A stretch of DNA of 64,000 bases. Source: an uncultured Pseudomonadota bacterium (GTDB lineage: Bacteria; Pseudomonadota; Gammaproteobacteria; Burkholderiales; Thiobacillaceae). The notes beneath the pieces are model-generated. The model did not search any database and was not told the DNA's origin. It saw only the letters and a list, made by a program, of their open reading frames with translations. This document shows, one piece after another, positions 57,840 through 64,000 of this stretch. Where the stretch lies: contig CAILNT010000004.1 of assembly GCA_903835655.1 (NCBI GenBank), forward strand, positions 61,114 to 125,113, in the 5' to 3' direction. A program made the position numbers and the translations under genes. Numbering within the stretch: position 1 is the stretch's first letter; the number at the start of each line of letters is the position of its first letter.

Positions 57840-60149
57840 CTACTTGGTCAATGCCAGAAACAGTTCCGGCAGTTTCTCGGGCAGGCGCTGGATATTATCG
57901 ATCACCGTGTACTGCCGCCCGAAGATGCCGCTGACGTATTCGTCGGCCTTCGGGTCGAGGCTGATGCAGTAGGTAAAGATCCCGTCGCGGTCGAGTTCCT
58001 TCACCGCCTGGCGGCTGTCTTCGATCAGCAACTGTTCGTCGTTTGTGTCGATGTCCGCGGGCTGGCCATCGGTGAGGATGAGCATCAGCTTTTTGTCGGC
58101 CGGCCGCGCATTCAGGTAATGGGCGGCGTGGCGCATGGCTGCACCCATACGGGTGGAATAACCGGCCTGCATCGCCGCCAGCCGGGCCTTGGCGTCGTCG
58201 CCCCAGCGCTCGCCGTAGCCCTTGATATGCAGATAGCGCACGTCGTGGCGGGTATTGGAGTGGAAGCCGGCGATGGCGAAAGGGTCGCCCAATTGCTCCA
58301 CCGCCCAGGCCAGGAGCGAGACGGCTTCCTGGCTGAGTTCGAGGATGGTCTGCTCGCTGCCGTGCGCCTTCTCGTTGAGCGATTCCGACAGGTCGAGCAG
58401 CAGCATCACGGCGATGTCCCGGCCGTCGGTCCGGTGGCTCATGTTGATGCGCGGATCGGGATTCGCCCCGCCCTTGAAGTCGATGAGCGAACGAATGGCC
58501 ACATCCAGATCGAGCTCGCTACCCTCTTCCTGGTAACGGATACGCACCTTGTCCTGCGGCTTCAACAAGTCGAGGATGCGTTTCAGGCGCTTGGCCAGAG
58601 CTGCGTGTTTCTCCAGCAAGCGGTCGATGTCGGCAGGATTGCCTTTCGGGTGCAGCGCCTCATAGACGCTGCACCAGTCCGGCCGGTAAGTCAGGCTCTG
58701 GTAGTCCCATTCGGGATAGTGGCGCGGCGGCAGGCCTTTGTGTTCGTCGCCGGAGGTGCGCTTCTTCTCCTTCTCGAACATCTCTTCATCGTCGCTCTCC
58801 TCGATGAACAGCCACATTTGGCGATTGTCGTCGCGGTAATCCACCACGGTGTCTTCGAAATGCACGCGGGCGAGCTGGTCACTCTGGCGCCGGGTCTTGG
58901 CGACGTAGGAGAGTGCGAGCGTGGCCATTTCCCTGGTATTCGATACGCCTTGCGCCATCAGTGCGTGGAAGCGCTCGGAGAAGGTCAGCAGGTCGGCATC
59001 CCGATAACCGTGCTCCGGGTCGAGCAGTGCGCGCGACAGCATGGCCAAGCGAAGCCGCAGACAGGACGTGGTCTCCGGGTCGCAAGCGCCTTCCAGCGGT
59101 TTAGGGTGCAAGGCCAGGAAGACGCGATGCAGGCCGGGATACTCGCGACAGATCAGGGTCTCGATACGGCAATCTTCGAAAAACTCCACCGCCATGCGCT
59201 GGAAGGGACTCCAGTTGTCGGCGATCTGCGCTTGCGTCCAGCGCCGGTGGCCGACCATGTGGGCCAGCGTGGCGCGGTAGCGGTCGAGGCCTGTGACTCG
59301 CTGATGCTCGTCTCCCCCAGATCCTCCCCCGCTTGCGGGGGAGGAGCGTTTGAAGTCGTCATAGACATCCGGGATCCGCATCCCCAGCTTGTCGTAATAC
59401 GGTACGGGCTTGCGCAGTTCATCAAAGGCGGTGGAATACGGCACCAGTTGTTCGGATGTCTGCCAGAGGCCGCGCAGGTAGAGGTCGAGCTTGCGTTCCA
59501 CGTCCATGAACAAAGTGCCGTGGCGCTCGCGTTGCAGCACGGCGCGGCTATCCGCGGACTGGACCGTGAAATAATCCTTCTGCCGTTCAGGATGATTTCG
59601 GTAATTGCGGATGCCATATTCCACCCAGTTCTTCAAGCCGACCAAGCTCAACTGGCTAAGCAAAAAAGGCGCCTGGGCGAAGTAGTCGGGCAGGCCGGGG
59701 CTGGGGAACGTAGTGTGATGACCATGGATGGAGCCGGTGGTGCGTTCCATGAAATCCAGGGTGATGTCGAGGTAGTGCCGCATGCGCTCCTGAGAGTGCA
59801 AACGACGCGCAACCGGCGCCAGGGTCTGCAAAAAGGCGGTGATGGCACGACTGTTGGGCGACTTCTGCATGCGCTGGATGACGACCATGATCTCCGGCAG
59901 CGCATCCTCGCCCAGCACGTGAGCGGCGGAAGGCCACTCTTCCATGAACGCCAGCATGGGCTCTACACCTCGCCCCAGCTTGCCGATGACCCGGGCGGCT
60001 TCGAGATAGGCGTTCAGCCCGGCGCGCGTGAGGATGGCCAGTGCCTCGGCCATGACATCCTCGAACACGTCTTCAACCGGCTTGAAATGGGTGTCGAGCA
60101 CGGCCCAATAGGCCTGCATCAGGGGGTGCTGGTATTCGGTTTCGGTCAT
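57840..60149 (-). CDS. cbbO: RuBisCO activase subunit CbbO (VWA domain)
   Basis: Adaptor of the CbbQO activase, which removes inhibitory sugar phosphates from RuBisCO: CbbO binds RuBisCO and the CbbQ ring. The 769-residue product has the helical N-terminal region and a C-terminal von Willebrand A domain with the MIDAS motif VMLLLDLSESLNE and LILTDGQPADID. It follows cbbM and cbbQ. Residues about 267-280 (SSPASGGGSGGDE) look inserted and are read from a perfect 10-bp palindrome at 59323-59344. The related NorD protein is excluded by the neighbours. Confidence 0.93.
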   Translation of the reverse strand: MTETEYQHPLMQAYWAVLDTHFKPVEDVFEDVMAEALAILTRAGLNAYLEAARVIGKLGRGVEPMLAFMEEWPSAAHVLGEDALPEIMVVIQRMQKSPNSRAITAFLQTLAPVARRLHSQERMRHYLDITLDFMERTTGSIHGHHTTFPSPGLPDYFAQAPFLLSQLSLVGLKNWVEYGIRNYRNHPERQKDYFTVQSADSRAVLQRERHGTLFMDVERKLDLYLRGLWQTSEQLVPYSTAFDELRKPVPYYDKLGMRIPDVYDDFKRSSPASGGGSGGDEHQRVTGLDRYRATLAHMVGHRRWTQAQIADNWSPFQRMAVEFFEDCRIETLICREYPGLHRVFLALHPKPLEGACDPETTSCLRLRLAMLSRALLDPEHGYRDADLLTFSERFHALMAQGVSNTREMATLALSYVAKTRRQSDQLARVHFEDTVVDYRDDNRQMWLFIEESDDEEMFEKEKKRTSGDEHKGLPPRHYPEWDYQSLTYRPDWCSVYEALHPKGNPADIDRLLEKHAALAKRLKRILDLLKPQDKVRIRYQEEGSELDLDVAIRSLIDFKGGANPDPRINMSHRTDGRDIAVMLLLDLSESLNEKAHGSEQTILELSQEAVSLLAWAVEQLGDPFAIAGFHSNTRHDVRYLHIKGYGERWGDDAKARLAAMQAGYSTRMGAAMRHAAHYLNARPADKKLMLILTDGQPADIDTNDEQLLIEDSRQAVKELDRDGIFTYCISLDPKADEYVSGIFGRQYTVIDNIQRLPEKLPELFLALTK
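59323..59344. repeat. CCTCCCCCGC/GCGGGGGAGG palindrome inside cbbO
   Basis: Perfect 10-bp arms with a 2-nt loop. It encodes a Ser/Gly-rich stretch in CbbO between two conserved blocks and keeps the frame. Confidence 0.65.
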
Positions 60150-60161
60150 GGGGTAGCGAAT

Positions 60162-60251
60162 CGCAAGTGGCGGGTGGCTAGTGGCAAGTCAAAGTTACCG
60201 CGCGACAGGTGCAGAAGTATTAGCCACTCGCCACTAGCTACTCGCGACTGG
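60162..60251. repeat. GCAAGTGGC-type repeat with inverted arms between cbbQ and cbbO
   Basis: The 112-bp gap holds degenerate AGTGGC units. GCTAGTGGC (60177-60185) and GCCACTAGC (60230-60238) are a perfect 9-bp inverted repeat. It resembles the CAAGATTCAAGG repeat at 19.3 kb in style though not in sequence. It may form an mRNA hairpin between the two activase genes. Confidence 0.6.
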
Positions 60252-60261
60252 CCGACTTCCG

Positions 60262-61068
60262 TTACACGCCAAACACCGCGTCGATCGCGTGGTCCAGGGT
60301 CTCGCGGATATCGGCGTCGTCGGTGATCGGACGCACCAATGCCATGCGGCAAGCATCCAATGGATCGACGCCGTCCTTGATCAAGGTAGCCGCATACACC
60401 AGCAACCGCGTGGAAATGCCTTCGTCGAGGCCATGGCCTTTCAGGTTGCGTGCGGTCTGGCCGATCTTCACCAGTTTTCCGGCGGTAGCTTCGTCGAGGC
60501 CGGTTTCCCGCGCCAATATGGTGGTTTCCAGCGAGGCGTCCGGGTAGTCGAAATCGAAGGCGGTGAAGCGCTGCTTGGTAGACTGCTTCAAATCCTTCAA
60601 CAGCGACTGGTAGCCGGGGTTGTAGGAGATCACCAGCTGGAAATCGGGGTGTGCGTGGATCAATTCGCCCTTCTTGTCCAGGGGCAGGGTACGGCGGTGG
60701 TCCGTCAGAGGATGGATCACCACGGTGGTGTCCTGGCGCGCCTCCACAATCTCATCCAGGTAGCAGATCGCGCCGATGCGCGCGGCGACGGTCAGCGGGC
60801 CATCCAGCCAGCGCGTGCCATTGGCTTCCAGCAGGTAACGGCCGACCAGATCGCTGGCGGTCATGTCTTCGTTGCAGGCCACGGTGATCAGCGGCTTGCT
60901 CAATTTCCAGGCCATGTATTCGATGAAGCGGGATTTGCCACAGCCAGTGGGGCCTTTCACCATCACCGGCAGGCGGTTGCGATAGGCGGCTTCGTACAGC
61001 GCCACTTCCCTGCCCTGGGCCTGGTAGTAGGGTTCCTGATGAACCTTGTATTGATCTTTGTCGGTCAT
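60262..61068 (-). CDS. cbbQ: RuBisCO activase AAA+ subunit CbbQ
   Basis: MoxR-type AAA+ ATPase that forms the hexameric motor of the CbbQO activase. The 268-residue protein has Walker A GPTGCGKS (39-46), Walker [11 protein letters not shown] (Asp105, Glu106), the sensor region [26 protein letters not shown] and the C-terminal [15 protein letters not shown]. It is downstream of cbbM after a terminator-like hairpin and 112 bp upstream of cbbO. Confidence 0.95.
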   Translation of the reverse strand: MTDKDQYKVHQEPYYQAQGREVALYEAAYRNRLPVMVKGPTGCGKSRFIEYMAWKLSKPLITVACNEDMTASDLVGRYLLEANGTRWLDGPLTVAARIGAICYLDEIVEARQDTTVVIHPLTDHRRTLPLDKKGELIHAHPDFQLVISYNPGYQSLLKDLKQSTKQRFTAFDFDYPDASLETTILARETGLDEATAGKLVKIGQTARNLKGHGLDEGISTRLLVYAATLIKDGVDPLDACRMALVRPITDDADIRETLDHAIDAVFGV

Positions 61069-61105
61069 GGCTTTGTCCGATAAAAACAGTCAGGTATTGA
61101 TACTC

Positions 61106-61129
61106 AAAAAACCCCGCCGAAACGGGGTT
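61106..61129 (-). terminator. Intrinsic terminator between cbbM and cbbQ
   Basis: On the reverse strand AACCCCG-TTTCGG-CGGGGTT is followed by a T-run. It lies 62 bp after the cbbM stop and 37 bp before the cbbQ ATG. It probably makes most transcripts end after cbbM, with cbbQO expressed by read-through. Confidence 0.8.
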
Positions 61130-61190
61130 GGCGGATTGAAGCAGAGAGCGGCGATGTTCTGCCCGCTCTCGACTCTTTTCTCTCGGCCGA

Positions 61191-62570
61191 TTACTTGTGC
61201 ACGCCCAGCTTGTCGCGCCAACCCGGGAAGATCTTGTCGGCATCCCCCGGGAAAGATTCGAAGGCGCGAGCGAATTCCTTGTGCTCTTTCGCGAATTCGA
61301 TCGGGTCGGCACCCGCCTTCCAGCACTCGTAAGATTGACGCAGGGAGATCGCGCCGGCCGCCGGGCTGTCGATGTGGCCGTAAGCGCCACCACCGGAAGT
61401 ATTGATCACATTGCCATGACCCAGGTTCTCGAAGAAACCGGGCAGACGCAGGGCGTTCATGCCGCCGGAGATGATCGGGGTGGTCGGCTTCATGCCGTGC
61501 CATTCCTGGTGGTAATACGGGCCGTCAGCGGAATCGCGCTCGATCATGTAAGCGATACCACGGTCATCCTTGCCGCCTTCCATCTTGCCGTAGCCCATGG
61601 TGCCGACGTGGATGCCGGAAGCGCCTTGCAGACGCGACATCTTGGCCAGCACGAACGCGGTATAGCCACGCACGGAGGAAGGTGAGGTGACCGCACCGTG
61701 GCCGGCGCGGTGATAGTGCAGGTATTGACCAGGATACTGACGACGCGCGGTGGTGATCATGCCTGGGCCGCCGACATAACCGTCCACCAGGAATGCGACC
61801 TTGTTGGCATCCGGGCCGAAGGTTTCCAGCGCGAAATCGGCGCGGGCACACATTTCGTAGTGGTCGTCCGCGGTGATATTCATGGAGAACAGCTTGGCCT
61901 GGCCGGTTTCGTCCATGGCACGCTTCATGGAGTCATACACCAGCGGGATCACTTTCTTGACCGGGCAGAACACCTGGTTGCCCTGGGGTTCGTCGTTCTT
62001 GATGAAGTCGCCACCCAGCCAGAATTGGTAAGCCGCCTTGGCGAAAGGCTCGGGGCGCAGGCCGAGTTTCGGCTTGATGATGGTGCCGGAGATGTAGCCA
62101 CCATTGACACGGGGCCGACCCAGGATGTCCCACAGGTCGGTGATGTCCTTGGCCGGGCCATCGTATTGGCGCAGCATGGACCAGGGCACATAGAAGTCCT
62201 GCATTTGCAGGCTCTTCACGTCGCCCATGCCCTGGTTGTTGCCGATGGCCAGGGTCAGGAACGACACCAGCATGGCGCGGCCATCGGTGACGTTGCGGTC
62301 GAACAGGTCGTTCGGGTAAGCGACCTTCATCACGCCACGGGCTTCGTCGATGAAGTACACCAATGCATCGACGCCCTTGGTGAAGTCGTCGGTGGTGGAG
62401 ACTTCGACGTTGGTACCGGTGGAGGACTCGGCGGCGATGTGCGCGGCCACTTCCAGGTAACCGTGACCCGTGGCGGGGTACATGTGATAGGCGACGAGTA
62501 CGTGCTTATCGCCCTTGATCAGGTCTTCTTCTTTCAGGCTGAGGTCGGAATAACGTGCGGACTGATCCAT
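61191..62570 (-). CDS. cbbM: Ribulose-1,5-bisphosphate carboxylase/oxygenase, form II
   Basis: CO2-fixing enzyme of the Calvin cycle, form II (large subunits only). The 459-residue length and numbering match the Rhodospirillum rubrum enzyme: catalytic Lys166 in GTIIKPKLG and carbamylated Lys191 in [11 protein letters not shown]. Further active-site motifs are [22 protein letters not shown] and [15 protein letters not shown]. No cbbL or cbbS is in the window. GGAGCAGTC precedes the ATG. Expression is probably driven by the divergent CbbR. Confidence 0.98.
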   Translation of the reverse strand: MDQSARYSDLSLKEEDLIKGDKHVLVAYHMYPATGHGYLEVAAHIAAESSTGTNVEVSTTDDFTKGVDALVYFIDEARGVMKVAYPNDLFDRNVTDGRAMLVSFLTLAIGNNQGMGDVKSLQMQDFYVPWSMLRQYDGPAKDITDLWDILGRPRVNGGYISGTIIKPKLGLRPEPFAKAAYQFWLGGDFIKNDEPQGNQVFCPVKKVIPLVYDSMKRAMDETGQAKLFSMNITADDHYEMCARADFALETFGPDANKVAFLVDGYVGGPGMITTARRQYPGQYLHYHRAGHGAVTSPSSVRGYTAFVLAKMSRLQGASGIHVGTMGYGKMEGGKDDRGIAYMIERDSADGPYYHQEWHGMKPTTPIISGGMNALRLPGFFENLGHGNVINTSGGGAYGHIDSPAAGAISLRQSYECWKAGADPIEFAKEHKEFARAFESFPGDADKIFPGWRDKLGVHK

Positions 62571-62612
62571 GACTGCTCCATAAAAGATGCATTGGTATTT
62601 TGGTTATTCCGG

Positions 62613-62629
62613 GGAGGCTCTGCCCCTCC
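62613..62629 (-). promoter_or_regulatory. Hairpin in the cbbM leader
   Basis: GGAGG and CCTCC flank a 7-nt loop, 43 bp before the cbbM ATG. It lies in the expected 5' untranslated region and could affect mRNA stability. No direct evidence for function. Confidence 0.35.
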
Positions 62630-62668
62630 AGGAATGAACGCACTATAACGATCACGCCACATAAGAAA

Positions 62669-62680
62669 AAATCATGATTT
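62669..62680. promoter_or_regulatory. AAATCATGATTT palindrome in the cbbM-cbbR interval
   Basis: A perfect 12-bp palindrome in the AT-rich centre of the divergent promoter region, 12 bp from the second inverted repeat. A regulator-binding role is inferred from position and symmetry. Confidence 0.4.
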
Positions 62681-62691
62681 CTGATAGGTGC

Positions 62692-62709
62692 TATAAGCAT
62701 TTACTTATA
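62692..62709. promoter_or_regulatory. Probable CbbR-binding site
   Basis: TATAAG-CATTTA-CTTATA is a perfect inverted repeat 10 bp before the cbbR ATG, of the T-N11-A type bound by LysR regulators. Its location between cbbR and cbbM is the usual one for the recognition site of CbbR, from which it would activate cbbM and repress its own gene. Confidence 0.6.
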
Positions 62710-62719
62710 ATACCGACCC

Positions 62720-63613
62720 ATGCTGCACCTCACTCTGCGCCAACTTCAGGTCTTTGAATCCGTCTCCCGACACCTCTCCCTGTCGCGCGCCGCGGAGGAA
62801 CTGCATCTTTCTCAACCCGGTGTGTCCATGCAGCTTAAAAAACTGTCGGAGGCGGTCAGCCACCCGTTGCTGGAACAGACCGGCAAGAAGGTAAAACTCA
62901 CCGACCAGGGCCAGGAACTGGTCACCATGGCGCGGGAAATTCTGGGCGCGGTGAAACGCTACGAACTTTCCCTGGTGGAGCGCCAGGGGCTGGCCGGAGG
63001 CTCCCTGCGCATCGTCGCCATCACCACCGCCAGCTACTTCGTGCCACGCCTGCTGGGCGATTTTTCGAGGCGGCACCCGGGCGTGAAAGTCTCGCTGCGC
63101 GTCACCAACCGCGAGCAGGTACTTTCCAGCCTGGCCGCGGGTCTGGACGACCTCTATGTCCTGGGACAGCCACCCGAGGGACTGGCGGTCACCGCCATCC
63201 CTTTCCTGGAAAATCCGCTGGTGGCACTGGCAGCCCCCGATCACCCCCTGGCACATAAGAAGAACATCCCGCTCGCGCGCCTGGCCGAAGAGCCCTGGCT
63301 GTTGCGCGAGCCCGGCTCCGGCACGCGCAAGGCGGTAGAACGCCTGTTCGCGGACCACGGGCAGCAGCTCACCCCACGCATGGAATTGGGCAGCAACGAG
63401 GCGATCAAGCAAGCGGTGCTGGCAGGCCTGGGAATCTCCGTCGTGTCCCGCCACACCCTGACCTTGCATACGCCGGGTCAGTTCGCCATCCTCGACGCGG
63501 TCGGCTTCCCGATCCCGCGCCAGTGGTACGCCGTCTATCCCGCCGGCCGCCAGCGCAGCGTGGTAGCGCGCACCTTCCTCGACTTTTTATTATCCGACAA
63601 TCCCTTGCCATGA
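62720..63613 (+). CDS. cbbR: LysR-family transcriptional regulator CbbR
   Basis: Activator of Calvin-cycle genes that responds to metabolites such as RuBP or NADPH. The 297-residue protein has an N-terminal winged HTH (LRQLQVFESVSRHLSLSRAAEELHLSQPGVSMQLKKL region, about 4-42) and a periplasmic-binding-protein-like effector domain (about 90-290) with GTRKAVERLF and GLGISVVSRHTL. It is divergent from cbbM across 149 bp, the standard CbbR arrangement. Confidence 0.94.
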   Translation: MLHLTLRQLQVFESVSRHLSLSRAAEELHLSQPGVSMQLKKLSEAVSHPLLEQTGKKVKLTDQGQELVTMAREILGAVKRYELSLVERQGLAGGSLRIVAITTASYFVPRLLGDFSRRHPGVKVSLRVTNREQVLSSLAAGLDDLYVLGQPPEGLAVTAIPFLENPLVALAAPDHPLAHKKNIPLARLAEEPWLLREPGSGTRKAVERLFADHGQQLTPRMELGSNEAIKQAVLAGLGISVVSRHTLTLHTPGQFAILDAVGFPIPRQWYAVYPAGRQRSVVARTFLDFLLSDNPLP

Positions 63614-64000
63614 CCCCTACCCAGAAACGACACCGCCCACAGCATCGCCAGACCCCGGAGGCCCACTCACTACCCGCTCTGGCCGCAGCCATCGACGTCC
63701 TGGAGCGTGTGCTTGAATTTGAACGCCCGGCCGACGCCGTGCTCTCCTACACCTTCCGCAACGAACCGATGCTGGGCAGCCATGACCGCGCCTTCATCGC
63801 CGAAGCGGTCTATGGTGTGCTGCGCCGACTGCGCAGCCTGCGAACACTCGTCGCCACTGCCGCGGAGCCGTTGGCGGATACGCCGCCTTACGGAACCGGC
63901 GTACCCCTTGCGGGTACCGCGGAGCCGTTGGCGGATACGCCGCCTTACGGAACCGGCGTACCCCTTGCGGGTACCGCGGAGCCGTTGGCGGATACGCCGC
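63610..64000 (+). CDS. RsmB/NOP-family rRNA cytosine methyltransferase (5' part), with in-frame repeat array
   Basis: SAM-dependent m5C rRNA methyltransferase of the RsmB/Fmu family; only the N-terminal 130 codons are inside the window, so the catalytic cysteines are not seen. After a basic start, residues about 24-84 form a NusB-like helical domain (AAIDVLERVLEFERPADAVLSYTFRNEP, GSHDRAFIAEAVYGVLRRLRSL). From residue 85 the frame runs into 19-codon repeats (AEPLADTPPYGTGVPLAGT), two complete and a third cut by the window end. The frame stays open. The ATG overlaps the cbbR stop (4 bp). Confidence 0.75.
   Translation, partial: MTPTQKRHRPQHRQTPEAHSLPALAAAIDVLERVLEFERPADAVLSYTFRNEPMLGSHDRAFIAEAVYGVLRRLRSLRTLVATAAEPLADTPPYGTGVPLAGTAEPLADTPPYGTGVPLAGTAEPLADTP
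63862..64000 (+). repeat. 57-bp tandem repeat array (2.4 copies seen)
   Basis: Units start at 63862, 63919 and 63976, identical wherever they can be compared. Each 57-bp unit (19 codons) contains two hairpins: GGCG-GATA-CGCC and GTACCC-CTTGC-GGGTAC. The array continues past the window. Diverged single copies are at 23268-23323 and 23361-23414. Confidence 0.92.

Noticed and set aside
58119..60326. 735-residue open frame antisense to cbbO
   Set aside because: Shadow of cbbO; the cbbO product has clear VWA motifs.
63862..64000. CRISPR array
   Set aside because: The units are directly adjacent, with no variable spacers, and are read in frame as protein.

Overview
The window looks like a chromosomal segment of a high-GC chemolithoautotrophic betaproteobacterium, in the Thiobacillus / Hydrogenophilales / Gallionellales range. 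It carries a form II RuBisCO with its CbbQ/CbbO activase and a divergent CbbR, a Calvin-cycle phosphoribulokinase, a complete 14-gene complex I operon, an AceE-type pyruvate dehydrogenase cluster, ubiquinone hydroxylases and flagellar genes. No rRNA, tRNA, CRISPR array, transposase or prophage gene was seen. Genes are tightly packed.

Layout. 0-10.4 kb is a long leftward block: amgK-murU (peptidoglycan recycling), pepP, ubiH, a second UbiF-like hydroxylase, dsbC, the flagellar two-component pair flrB-flrC, then fliE and fliF (cut by the window edge). Divergent from it are lptD-surA (10.4-14.0 kb). 14-17 kb holds infA, an EipA-like (DUF1134) protein, phosphoribulokinase and a pseudouridine synthase. 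17.0-21.7 kb is an accessory module: an HPPD-like VOC-fold protein, an alpha-E protein, a circularly permuted ATP-grasp ligase and, divergently, the Anbu proteasome-like protease. 21.7-29.6 kb has a M17 aminopeptidase, a 0.6-kb repeat-rich gap and aceE-aceF-lpd. 29.6-34.1 kb holds membrane proteins (degenerate M48-like, DUF4337, PAP2, AI-2E family, DUF1345) and the CcsA/YpjD-like protein. 34.1-37.7 kb is ffh and rpsP-rimM-trmD-rplS; 38.0-52.4 kb is nuoA-N. 52.4-57.8 kb has an EGKCG-motif secreted peptide (HvfA-like), an Hsp20, argB, a PsiE-like protein and a DUF349 protein. 57.6-63.6 kb is the small membrane ORF, cbbO, cbbQ, cbbM and divergent cbbR. The window ends inside an RsmB-type RNA methyltransferase interrupted by a tandem repeat.

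The genes fit autotrophic respiratory growth: CO2 fixation (cbbM/QO, prk), electron transport (nuo, ubi), envelope assembly (lptD, surA, dsbC, amgK/murU) and translation/secretion housekeeping.

Most interesting observations: (1) a palindromic sequence, TGGCAC-N5-TTGCAA-N5-GTGCCA, between anbu and the ATP-grasp gene that reads as a perfect sigma-54 -24/-12 promoter on both strands, with the two -12 elements shared; (2) an HPPD-like VOC protein inside the Anbu/ATP-grasp/alpha-E module; (3) an orphan HvfA-like EGKCG peptide; (4) a 57-bp double-hairpin repeat tandemly inserted in frame in an rRNA methyltransferase gene, with diverged copies in the gap upstream of aceE; (5) several other palindromic elements sitting in frame inside conserved proteins (FlrC, UbiH, AceF, Lpd, CbbO). 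All calls come from reading the sequence; no database search was run.
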